Shown here: piece after piece, positions 15,390 to 23,410 of the stretch
Position numbering within the stretch: position 1 is the stretch's first letter
Layout of the letters: the number at the start of each line of letters is the position of its first letter
NCBI GenBank assembly: GCA_016717335.1
Contig: JADKFS010000001.1
Location: 372,001 to 436,000, forward strand
DNA from: Candidatus Ribeiella danica
GTDB taxonomy: Bacteria > Chloroflexota > Chloroflexia > Chloroflexales > Roseiflexaceae
Length of the DNA stretch: 64,000 nucleotides
Reading direction: 5' to 3'
The notes under the pieces: model-generated
Seen by the model: only the letters and a program-made list of their open reading frames with translations
The model's database searches: none
Told to the model about the DNA's origin: nothing
Position numbers and translations under genes: made by a program

Positions 15390-16790
15390 ATGTCTCTCCT
15401 AGTAATGAAATTCGGCGGCACGTCGGTCGGCAACGCAGACGCGATCGCGGCGCTGGCCGAGATCACGCGCGAGCAGCTCAGCTCCTGGGGCCAGGTGGCG
15501 GTGGTCGTCTCAGCCATGAGCGGTGTGACCGACAAGCTCATTCATGGCGCGCAGACGGCCGCGGCCGGCGACCTTGCCGCATACAAGGCAATCGCCGCGC
15601 GCCTGCGCGACAAGCACGCCGCGGCGCTGGCCGAGCTGGCCGGCGCGGGCGCGGACTCAGCGGAGACGGGATCGATAATCGGGCGCATGATCGACGAGTT
15701 CGAGCTGCTCTGCCACAGCGTGCAGGTGCTCGGCGAGGTCTCGCCGCGCGCGCTCGACGCGATCTCGAGCATGGGCGAGCGCATGAGCGCGCGGCTGGTC
15801 GCGGCGGCGCTGCGGGCGCGCGGCACCCCGGCCGAGGCGATCGACGCGACCGAGTTCGTGATCACGACCGCGCACTTCGGCAGCGCGGTGCCGCTGCAGC
15901 CGCTCACCAGCGAGCGCACGCGCGCACGGCTGCGGCCGCTGCTCGAGGCCGGCGTCGTGCCGGTCGTCACCGGCTTCGTCGGCGCGACCGAGGCCGGCGC
16001 GACCACCACGCTCGGCCGCGGCGGCAGCGACTACAGCGGCGCGATCGTCGGCGCGGCGCTCGACGCCGACGAGGTCGCGATCTACACCGACGTCGACGGC
16101 GTGATGACCACCGACCCGCGCCTGACCGCCGACGCGCACGTCATACCGGTGATCTCGTACGCCGAGATGGGCGAGCTGGCCTACTTCGGCGCCAAGGTGC
16201 TGCACCCGCGCACGATCCGGCCGGTGGTCGAGCGCAAGATCCCCCTGCGCATCCGCAACACCTTCAACCCGAGCCACCTCGGCACCCTGGTGGTCGGCCA
16301 GCCTGTGCCGAACGGCCGCGCGATCAAGGCGGTCGCATCGATCAAGGGCATGAGCCTGATCACCGTCGAGGGGCGCGGCATGATCGGCGTGCCGGGCGTC
16401 GCCGCTCGCACCTTCGGCGCGGTCGCCAGCGTCGGGGCGAACGTGCTGATGATCTCGCAGGCCTCGTCCGAGCAGAGCATCTGCTTCGTGGTGCCGCAGA
16501 GCGCGTCCGCCCCGGTCTGCAAGGCGCTGGAGGACGGGCTGGCGGCCGAGCTGGCGCGGCGCGACGTCGACCAGATCGCGCCGCGCGACGGGGTGGTGAT
16601 CGTCACGGCGGTGGGCGCCGGCATGCGCGAGACGCCCGGCGTGGCCTCGCAGGTGTTCGGGTCGCTGGCCGAGCAGCGGATCAACGTGATCGCGATCGCG
16701 CAGGGCTCGTCGGAGTGCTCGATCAGCGTGGTCGTGGCCGGCGACGACGCCGACGCGGCGGTGCGGGCGATCCACGCGCTGACTATTTGA
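15390..16790 (+). CDS. lysC: Aspartate kinase
   Basis: A 466-residue first enzyme of the aspartate pathway (aspartate to aspartyl phosphate). It starts MSLLVMKFGGTSVGNADAI, the kinase signature. The FVGATEAGATTTLGRGGSDY and YTDVDGVMTTDP segments are typical. The C-terminal third (after KAVASIKGMSLITVEG) holds paired ACT domains, so feedback control by Thr or Lys is expected. The long form resembles monofunctional AK III/plant-type AK. No homoserine dehydrogenase is fused. GAAAGGG precedes ATG 15390. It is in the thr locus. Confidence 0.93.
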   Translation: MSLLVMKFGGTSVGNADAIAALAEITREQLSSWGQVAVVVSAMSGVTDKLIHGAQTAAAGDLAAYKAIAARLRDKHAAALAELAGAGADSAETGSIIGRMIDEFELLCHSVQVLGEVSPRALDAISSMGERMSARLVAAALRARGTPAEAIDATEFVITTAHFGSAVPLQPLTSERTRARLRPLLEAGVVPVVTGFVGATEAGATTTLGRGGSDYSGAIVGAALDADEVAIYTDVDGVMTTDPRLTADAHVIPVISYAEMGELAYFGAKVLHPRTIRPVVERKIPLRIRNTFNPSHLGTLVVGQPVPNGRAIKAVASIKGMSLITVEGRGMIGVPGVAARTFGAVASVGANVLMISQASSEQSICFVVPQSASAPVCKALEDGLAAELARRDVDQIAPRDGVVIVTAVGAGMRETPGVASQVFGSLAEQRINVIAIAQGSSECSISVVVAGDDADAAVRAIHALTI

Positions 16791-16796
16791 TACGAA

Positions 16797-16865
16797 CCGC
16801 AGATGTACACAGATAGATGTCCACCCTGCAATCCGCGTATACCTGCGTTCATCTGCGGCACATTT
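16797..16865. repeat. Inverted short repeat (CCGCAGATG family)
   Basis: ACCGCAGATGTACACAGAT at left and CTGCGTTCATCTGCGG at right are imperfect inverted arms between lysC and the GNAT gene. Confidence 0.65.
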
Positions 16866-16914
16866 GGGCAGATGGCGAGTTAGCGGATTTGGTCGAGCTC
16901 GAAGCGAGAGGACT

Positions 16915-17472
16915 ATGGCGACCCAGATATCCCTGACACGAACGATACAGTCGCCGCGCGGCGAGGTGACGATTCGCCCGACCCGCGAGGACGACGCGCC
17001 GGCCTACCGCGAGCTGCGGCTGCTCGGGCTGCAGGATCACCCCGAGGTGTTCGGCGCCGACTACGAGACCAGCTCGGCGCGCCCGATCGAGTTCTGGCAG
17101 GAGCGCATGCGCACGGGTTCCGGCGGCGAGCACGGCGTCACCTACGTCGCCGAGGCGGCATCCGAGCTGATCGGCATGACCACCCTGGTCCGCAACGATA
17201 TGCCGAAGACGCGCCACGCCGGCAGCATCTTCGGCGTGTACACGCGCCCGGACTGGCGCGGCACCGGGGTGGCCGACGCGCTGCTCGAGGCGTGCGCGGC
17301 CTACGCGAGCGCGCGGGGGCTGCGGCTGGTCAGGCTGGGCGTGGTGACGACCAACGCGGGCGCGATCCGGCTGTACCTGCGCTGCGGCTTCAGCGTCTAC
17401 GGTGTCGAGCCGGAGTCGATCCAGCACGGCGGCGTCTACTACGACGAGCTGCTGATGGCGAGGAGGGTATGA
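16915..17472 (+). CDS. GNAT-family N-acetyltransferase
   Basis: A 185-residue acetyltransferase. The acetyl-CoA-binding R-x-x-G-x-G/A motif appears as RPDWRGTGVADALLEA, followed by LRLVRLGVVTTNAGAIRLY, the usual motif B. The ATG at 16915 has GAGAGG at good distance. The substrate is unknown. It lies inside the aspartate-family locus but need not belong to the pathway. The 59-bp repeat array follows. Confidence 0.88.
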   Translation: MATQISLTRTIQSPRGEVTIRPTREDDAPAYRELRLLGLQDHPEVFGADYETSSARPIEFWQERMRTGSGGEHGVTYVAEAASELIGMTTLVRNDMPKTRHAGSIFGVYTRPDWRGTGVADALLEACAAYASARGLRLVRLGVVTTNAGAIRLYLRCGFSVYGVEPESIQHGGVYYDELLMARRV

Positions 17473-17500
17473 GCGATCTGATGATGAAGCAGTTCGAGAC

Positions 17501-17798
17501 GGATAGGCCGATATATAAACCTCTTATCCGCATTATCCGCGCTATCCGCGGATGACACGGATGACACGGATAGGCCGATATTATAGACGTCTTATCCGCA
17601 TTATCCGCACTATCCGCGGATGACACGGATAGGCCGATATTGTAGACGTCTTATCCGCATTATCCGCACTATCCGCGGATGACACGGATAGGCCGATATT
17701 GTAGACGTCTTATCCGCATTATCCGCACTATCCGCGGATGACACGGATAGGCCGATATTGTAGACGTCTTATCCGCATTATCCGCGCTATCCGCGAAT
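17501..17798. repeat. Five-copy 59-bp tandem repeat
   Basis: Unit starts at 17501, 17568, 17627, 17686 and 17745. The last four are spaced exactly 59 bp; the first unit has a 9-bp extra GATGACACG. Each unit carries two TTATCCGCA words and a CTATCCG...CGGATAG inverted repeat around CGGATGACA. Copies are nearly identical. It fills the gap between the GNAT gene and asd. Confidence 0.95.
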
Positions 17799-17834
17799 CA
17801 TAACCCGGTCACCTTGTCACATGAGGAGAACACT

Positions 17835-18893
17835 ATGCCCAACCGCAAGATCCCGATCGCCATCCTCGGCGCGACCGGCGCCGTTGGCCAGCGCATGATC
17901 CAGCTGCTGGCCGATCACCCCTGGTTCGAGATCGCCGCGCTGACCGGCTCCGACCGCACGGTTGGTCGGCCGTACGGCGAGCTAGTCCGCTGGGTGCTCG
18001 ACGACGCGCCGCCGCCCGCGGTCGCGCGCATGGTCGTGCAGCCGAGCGACAGCGTGGCCGACGTGGCGATCGCCCTGTCGGCGCTGCCAACCGACGCCGC
18101 CGTCGAGATCGAGCCGCTGTGGGCCGCGCGCACGGCGGTCTGCTCGAACGCCTCGACCTACCGCATGGCGCCGGACGTGCCGCTGCTCATCCCAGAGGTC
18201 AACCCCGAGCACCTGACGATGATCGAGCGGCAGCGCGCCGAGCGCGGCTGGAAGGGCTGCCTCGTCACCAACCCGAACTGCGCCGCGATCGGGGTCGTGA
18301 TGGCGCTCAAGCCGCTGCACGACGCCTTCGGGGTCCGGCAGGTCCACATCGCCACGCTGCAGGCGATCTCGGGGGCCGGCTACCCCGGCGTGGCCTCGCT
18401 CGACATCATCGACAACGTCATCCCGAACATCGCCGGCGGCGGCGAGGAGGCCAAGATCGAGAGCGAGCCGCGCAAGCTGCTCGGCCGGGTCGCCGACGGG
18501 CGCGTGGCCGAGGCGCAGATCGGCATCAGCGCGCAGGTGACGCGCGTGCCGGTGATCGACGGGCACACCGCGCTGCTGTCGATCGGCTTCGAGCGCAAGC
18601 CGTCGGCCGCCGAGGCGATCGCGGCGCTCGAGTCGTTCCAGTCGCCCGAGCCGGTGCGCGGGCTGCCCAGCGCCCCGGCGCGGCCGATCGTCGTCCGCCG
18701 CGAGGGCGACCGACCCCAGCCGCGGCGCGACCGCGACGCCGGGCGGGGCATGAGCGCGACGGTCGGGCGGGTGCGCGAGTGCCCGCTGCTCGACATCCGG
18801 CTGGTGGTGCTCTCGCACAACACCATCCGCGGCGCGGCCGGCGGGGCGCTGCTGAACGCGGAGCTGCTGGTTGCCACTGGCGTGGTGGCCTAG
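17835..18893 (+). CDS. asd: Aspartate-semialdehyde dehydrogenase, archaeal/fungal type
   Basis: A 352-residue NADP-dependent enzyme of the aspartate pathway. It shows IAILGATGAVGQRMIQLL (cofactor site), the catalytic Cys in VTNPNCAAIG, and AISGAGYPG. The LVTNPNC/QAISGAGYPG pattern and length belong to the archaeal/fungal subclass and not the usual bacterial Asd. GAGGAGAA precedes ATG 17835. Together with lysC and thrC it covers three of the steps from aspartate to threonine; hom and thrB are not in the window. Confidence 0.93.
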   Translation: MPNRKIPIAILGATGAVGQRMIQLLADHPWFEIAALTGSDRTVGRPYGELVRWVLDDAPPPAVARMVVQPSDSVADVAIALSALPTDAAVEIEPLWAARTAVCSNASTYRMAPDVPLLIPEVNPEHLTMIERQRAERGWKGCLVTNPNCAAIGVVMALKPLHDAFGVRQVHIATLQAISGAGYPGVASLDIIDNVIPNIAGGGEEAKIESEPRKLLGRVADGRVAEAQIGISAQVTRVPVIDGHTALLSIGFERKPSAAEAIAALESFQSPEPVRGLPSAPARPIVVRREGDRPQPRRDRDAGRGMSATVGRVRECPLLDIRLVVLSHNTIRGAAGGALLNAELLVATGVVA

Positions 18894-18905
18894 CAGGCCA
18901 GGCCT

Positions 18906-19009
18906 GGCCGGGTGAGGCTGTGCCCTCCCCCGCCGCCCCCCCTCCCGCCGGGAGAAGGGGGAACAATGGGCAAGGTGGTGCGGGCGCAACGCGCCCGCAC
19001 CACCTTGCC
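18906..19009. repeat. Dispersed C-rich repeat with perfect 19-bp hairpin
   Basis: A degenerate CCCCCCTCCC-GGGAGAAGGGGG half precedes a perfect 19-bp inverted repeat (18969-18987 with 18991-19009, loop AAC). The stem sequence differs from the other copies but the geometry is the same. Confidence 0.85.
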
Positions 19010-19037
19010 AGAATCCTCTGATAAGGAGAGCAAACTC

Positions 19038-20126
19038 ATGACCGACACAATTGTCTTCACCCGCGGCGTCCCGCCGCCCGAGGCGTTCCCGACCGACGAG
19101 CTGGCGCAGTGCTTCGACGCGGCGCTGCGCGGCGACACGGCCGTCGTGCTGCAGTACGGCCAGCAGCCCGGCTACGCGCCGCTGCGGCGCCTGCTGGCCG
19201 ACGAGTTCGGCGTCGGCGAGCGCGAGGTGATGGTAGCGGGCGGCTCGCTGCAGCTGCAGGACCTGGTCTCGGCCCACCTGATCAAGCCCGGCGCGACGGT
19301 GCTGACCGAGCAGCCGAGCTACGACCGCGCGATCACCACCTTCCGCCGGCGCGGCGCGCGGGTGATCGGCATCCCGCTGGAGCCGGACGGCGTCAGCGTC
19401 GAGCGGCTGGAGGCCGCAGTCGCCCGCCAGGTGCCGGCGTTCGTCTACCTGGTGCCCGACTTCCAGAACCCCGCCGGCGTGACGCTCTCGCTCGAGAAGC
19501 GCCGCGCGATCGTCGAGCTGGCCGGCCGCTACGGCTTCTGGGTGATCGAGGACGTGCCCTACCGCAAGCTGCGCTACCGCGGCGAGAGCGTGCCGCTGAT
19601 GCGCGAGATCGACCCGTCGCACGTGATCACGATGAGCTCGTTCAGCAAGCTGCTCAGCCCCGGCATCCGCGTCGGCTACATGGTCGCGCCGGCCGGGCTG
19701 GTCGAGTCGGTCACGCGGCTGGGCGAGGACACCTACCTCTCGCCGGTGCTGCCGACCCAGGCCGCGGTGGCGGAGTTCATCCGGCGCGGCTGGCTGGAGC
19801 CGAACATCGCGCGGCTGAAGGAGCTGTACCGCCCGCGCTGGGAGGCGATGATCGGCGCGCTGCGGCGCCACCTGCCAGGCGTCGAGTCGTCCGCCCCCGA
19901 CGGCGGCTTCTTCGTCAGCGTGGCTCTGCCGGCCGGCGCGAACACCGCCAACCTGGTGGCGCGCGCCAAGGAGCGCGGCCTGATCCTGACGCCCGGCCAG
20001 GCCTTCTTCGCCGACCCGGACCAGGGCGAGGCGCCCAACGGCGAGGCGTTCGTGCGGCTGCCGTTCTGCGCCGTCACGCCCGAGCAGATCGACGAGGGGG
20101 TGCGCCGCCTGGCGAGTCTCGTTTAG
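19038..20126 (+). CDS. PLP-dependent aminotransferase (class I, 2-aminoadipate-aminotransferase-like)
   Basis: A 362-residue fold-type I aminotransferase. YLVPDFQNPAGVTLS, the Asp in VIEDVPYRKLRY, and the Schiff-base Lys in SSFSKLLSPGIRVGYM are present. The C-terminal Arg region is FVRLPFCAV. The pattern is that of the MocR/LysN/ARO8 group lacking the DNA-binding domain. AAGGAGAG precedes ATG 19038. It follows asd on the same strand and might act on aspartate-family or aromatic amino acids; specificity is unknown. Confidence 0.88.
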   Translation: MTDTIVFTRGVPPPEAFPTDELAQCFDAALRGDTAVVLQYGQQPGYAPLRRLLADEFGVGEREVMVAGGSLQLQDLVSAHLIKPGATVLTEQPSYDRAITTFRRRGARVIGIPLEPDGVSVERLEAAVARQVPAFVYLVPDFQNPAGVTLSLEKRRAIVELAGRYGFWVIEDVPYRKLRYRGESVPLMREIDPSHVITMSSFSKLLSPGIRVGYMVAPAGLVESVTRLGEDTYLSPVLPTQAAVAEFIRRGWLEPNIARLKELYRPRWEAMIGALRRHLPGVESSAPDGGFFVSVALPAGANTANLVARAKERGLILTPGQAFFADPDQGEAPNGEAFVRLPFCAVTPEQIDEGVRRLASLV

Positions 20127-20249
20127 CCTGTTGGGGCGCGCAGCCCCCGATAGGCAGTGTAGGCGGGAGGTGCCCGCAGGGGCATGGGGGCACAGGGGGT
20201 TGCGCAGCCCACGGGGGTGCGGGGCGCGCAGCCCCGCTCGTCATTTTCC

Positions 20250-20278
20250 TTGACATCCCTTTCACGGAGTGCTACCCT
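20250..20278 (+). promoter_or_regulatory. Promoter for the BtuF-like gene
   Basis: TTGACA, 17-bp spacer, TACCCT, 53 bases before the GTG start. Two GGGGCGCGCAGCCCC hairpins lie just upstream (about 20132 and 20220). Confidence 0.65.
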
Positions 20279-20330
20279 GTACGCGCTGCGAGCCGAACGA
20301 CGCGCCTTGCTCAGGGGGCAGGAGGAGAAC

Positions 20331-21290
20331 GTGCGAATCGTCTCACTACTTCCAAGCGCGACAGAGATCGTCTACGCGCTCGGCCTCGGCGATGCGCTAG
20401 TCGGCGTCACGCACGAGTGCGACTACCCTGCCGCCGCGCGCTCCCGGCCGGTTGTGACGCACAGCATGCTCGATCTTGCCAGCGCGACGTCGGCCGAGAT
20501 CGACCAGGCGGTGCAGCAGCAGCTGCACGATGGGCTGAGCCTCTACGGGCTCGACCGCGCGCTGCTGGCGCAGCTGGCGCCCGACGTGATCCTGACGCAG
20601 GCGCTCTGCGAGGTCTGCGCAGTCTCGTATGGCGAGGTCGAGCGGGCGGTGCGCGACGTGAGCGCCCAGTTCGGCCAGCTCGCGCCCAAGGTACTCTCGC
20701 TCGAGCCGACCGGGCTAGGCGATATCCTCGCGACGATCCGGCTCGTCGGCGCGGCGACCGGCACGAGCGCGCAGGCCGAGGCGCTGGTCGCCCGCCTGAG
20801 CGCGCGGGTCGAGCGGGTCCGCGCGCGCGCCGTGCAGGTCCGACGGCCGCGGGTGGCCTGCCTGGAGTGGGTCGATCCGATCTTTGGGCCCGGCCACTGG
20901 GTGCCCGAGCTGATCGAGCTGGCCGGCGGCCAGCCCGGCCTGGGCACGGCCCACAGCGACTCGCGCCGCGTCGCCTGGGGCGACGTGATCGCGTTCGCGC
21001 CGGAGGTGATCGTCGTGGCGCCGTGCGGCTTCGGGCTGGAGCGCACGGTCCACGAGGCGCTGCAGGTGCTGCCGGGCCGCACCGGCTGGGAGGCGCTCCC
21101 GGCGGTGCGCCGCGGGCGGGTCTACGCGATCGACGGCAACGCCTACTGCGCGAGGCCGGGCCCGCGGATCGTAGATAGCCTGGAGCTGCTGGCCGAGCTG
21201 ATCAACCCCGAGCTGTTCGCCGGCTGGGGGCCGAGCGGCGCCTGGCAGCGGATCGTGACGGCGGATGAGCCGCTCGTCGAGACAAGCTGA
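20331..21290 (+). CDS. BtuF/TroA-superfamily metal- or cobalamin-binding protein without signal peptide
   Basis: A 319-residue protein starting with GTG after GGAGGAG. It opens directly with RIVSLLPSATEIVYALGL, the first strand of the BtuF-like fold, then VGVTHECDYP and LTQALCEVCAVSY, features of the cobalamin-binding protein subgroup. No signal peptide or lipobox precedes the fold at this start. The protein is therefore probably cytoplasmic, or the family is not a transporter component here. No permease or ATPase is adjacent. Confidence 0.82.
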   Translation: MRIVSLLPSATEIVYALGLGDALVGVTHECDYPAAARSRPVVTHSMLDLASATSAEIDQAVQQQLHDGLSLYGLDRALLAQLAPDVILTQALCEVCAVSYGEVERAVRDVSAQFGQLAPKVLSLEPTGLGDILATIRLVGAATGTSAQAEALVARLSARVERVRARAVQVRRPRVACLEWVDPIFGPGHWVPELIELAGGQPGLGTAHSDSRRVAWGDVIAFAPEVIVVAPCGFGLERTVHEALQVLPGRTGWEALPAVRRGRVYAIDGNAYCARPGPRIVDSLELLAELINPELFAGWGPSGAWQRIVTADEPLVETS

Positions 21291-21431
21291 GCCGCGGCGC
21301 GCCGGGGCATCATTCGTTCAATAGCATTTTGCGGCCCGATTGAGCCGGCTTCAGATGGGCGACAGCGCGTCTGCGCGAGCGCCGGCTCGATCGTTTTGCA
21401 ACTAGCCATAGTGTTCAGGAGTATTGGTACC

Positions 21432-23405
21432 ATGACGCAGTCGGAACCCACCATCTCCAGCATTCTTCTGGAGCTGGCCGACGAGTATGACGGCATCGTC
21501 GCCGAGCGCGAAATCTTCGACCGCGTGCTGCAACGTCGGCCGAGCCAGGCCAAAGATCCATACGCCAGCATCCGCAATATTTTGCGCTACGACGCGGCGG
21601 ATAGCGGCTGGGTGCGGCTGGGCGGCGGCAAACTGATAGCGCGGCGGGTCGCGCTCCAGGGGCTGCGCCTCCGCGTCATCCCCAACGGCGACGAGATCGC
21701 CGGCGATATGCTCGCGCGGTTCTGGCTGCTGCCGTTCGTGTCGCCGCGCACGCCGACGCCGAATATTCACCTGGAGGATGCGGCGGGCAAGCCGATCACG
21801 TCAGCGCCGTCCACGCTGCCGACTAATCAGAGCCCGCTCGCCTTCACCTCATCCGACGCGCTCACGCTGGGCGGCTGGTTCCGGCGCACCGGCTTCGAGC
21901 GCGGCGATAGCATCGTCGTGACGATCACCCGGCTCGACCCGCTGACACTGCGGATCGAGCGCGAGCCGGCGCTCGCCTTCCGCGCCGCCGAGGTCGCCGA
22001 GCAGGATCGCGAGGTCGTCGAGGCGCTGGCCGCCCAGGTCGCGCGCAGCCGTTCGAACATGCTGTTCCCCGAAGAGGCCGTGATGCCGATCTACGCCCGC
22101 GCGCCCTGGCGCACCGGCTACCCCGGCCGGCCCTGGCAGCAGCTGGTCGCGGACGACCGCCGGATGCGGCTGGTGGACGGGATGTTCATCGCCGACCGCG
22201 GCTTCCGCCGGCCGCTCGACCTGCTGCTGGGCGACCAGAGCCAGGCCGACGACTGGGAGCAGCAGGATCGCGAGCTGCTCGACGAGATTGCTGCGTTCCA
22301 GACCGAGCTGCTAGAGAGCCGGCGCGACGCGGCGTCGCGCGGCATCTGGAACGGCATCGCGCCCCGCGCGTCGACCGGCCAGGTGATCTACGATATGCGC
22401 GAGGGCACCTCTCAGGTGATCCACCCCGGCATCATCAACACCCTGACCGACCACGCCAGCCGGATCGAGGAGCGCGTGGAGCGCGGCGACTTCGCCGGCG
22501 AGGAGTGGGACGACGACTTCGAGACCGACGAGCTTGAGGACCTGGAGTTCGACCCCGATCTCGAAGATGACGACGAACTGTTCGACATCGAAGACATCGA
22601 GGATATGCAGGCGTTCATGGACCAGAACCCGGCGCTGGTCGAGGCGACCCAGAAGCTCATGGCCTCGCTCAGCCCGGCTGAGGTCGAGGAGCTGCAGGCC
22701 GCCGAGACGCCCGACCAGGTCCACCGCATTCTCACCAATCACCTCAACACGCTGCTCGGCAAGAACCCGGCGCTGTTCGCGGAGCTGACGCCCGAGCTGA
22801 CCGCGCCAAGCAACGGCAACGGCAATGGCAACGGCAACGGGCACGCCCACGGCTCCGCCGCCGACGATCTGCTGGCGCTCGAGTCGGCCGAGGACTGGAT
22901 CGACGACGAGGAGGGCGACGCGGAGAGCTGGCTCAACGAGGACGACGACGAAGAGGCCACCGAGGAGCTGAGCCAGGCGGTCGAGCGCAGCAACGACCTG
23001 ATGGAGCACTTCTATCAGTCCCTGATCGCGCAGGGCAAGAGCGAGTCGACCGCGGCCAGCCGGACCGGCGACCTCTGGATCTATGCCGACTTCCTGGCCA
23101 ACTACTACAACCGCGGGCTCGACGAGGGCGACTACGCGACGCTCGACGAGTGCCTGTTCTTCTACTACCCGCGCAAGGTCCTCAACAACTCGCCGCGCGC
23201 GGTGCGCGAGATGTGCACCTCGATCAAGCAGTTCTACGGCTTCCTGCGCGCCGACGGGGCGATCGCCGACGACGCCTTCGCCCAGGCGATCTGGCGCCGC
23301 CGCGACCAGGCCGCCCGCACAGTCGAGCTGTACGACCGCATCGACGCCGACTCGCCCCAGTTCGAGCGGCTGTTCGCGCACCTGTTCGCCCCTTACACCG
23401 CGTGA
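21432..23405 (+). CDS. Large acidic protein of unknown function with winged-helix-like N-terminus
   Basis: 657 residues. Residues 8-70 (SSILLELADEYDGIVAE onwards to GWVRLGGGKLI) look like a HARE-HTH-type winged helix; this is inference. The middle has two strongly Asp/Glu-rich segments and an (NG)5-HAHG linker. The last 120 residues (from SESTAASRTGDLWIYADFL) are helical and resemble the SAM-like core-binding fold of tyrosine recombinases, but no catalytic domain follows. It ends five bases before the M61 gene. The function is not known. Confidence 0.7.
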   Translation: MTQSEPTISSILLELADEYDGIVAEREIFDRVLQRRPSQAKDPYASIRNILRYDAADSGWVRLGGGKLIARRVALQGLRLRVIPNGDEIAGDMLARFWLLPFVSPRTPTPNIHLEDAAGKPITSAPSTLPTNQSPLAFTSSDALTLGGWFRRTGFERGDSIVVTITRLDPLTLRIEREPALAFRAAEVAEQDREVVEALAAQVARSRSNMLFPEEAVMPIYARAPWRTGYPGRPWQQLVADDRRMRLVDGMFIADRGFRRPLDLLLGDQSQADDWEQQDRELLDEIAAFQTELLESRRDAASRGIWNGIAPRASTGQVIYDMREGTSQVIHPGIINTLTDHASRIEERVERGDFAGEEWDDDFETDELEDLEFDPDLEDDDELFDIEDIEDMQAFMDQNPALVEATQKLMASLSPAEVEELQAAETPDQVHRILTNHLNTLLGKNPALFAELTPELTAPSNGNGNGNGNGHAHGSAADDLLALESAEDWIDDEEGDAESWLNEDDDEEATEELSQAVERSNDLMEHFYQSLIAQGKSESTAASRTGDLWIYADFLANYYNRGLDEGDYATLDECLFFYYPRKVLNNSPRAVREMCTSIKQFYGFLRADGAIADDAFAQAIWRRRDQAARTVELYDRIDADSPQFERLFAHLFAPYTA

Positions 23406-23410
23406 GAGCT

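Noticed and set aside
17501..17798. CRISPR array
   Set aside because: The repeats are directly contiguous with no unique spacers, and no cas genes are in the window.
17501..17798. Replication origin with DnaA boxes
   Set aside because: TTATCCGCA is close to a DnaA box, but dnaA is absent and the words are part of a tandem repeat; kept only as a side remark in the findings.
17982..19871. Long open frame on the minus strand across asd and the aminotransferase gene
   Set aside because: It is the complement of two well-supported genes in high-GC DNA, has low-complexity Arg/Ala/His-rich translation and no family features.
20127..20330. Cobalamin riboswitch before the BtuF-like gene
   Set aside because: No B12-box-like conserved core; the region holds two GGGGCGCGCAGCCCC hairpins and a normal promoter.
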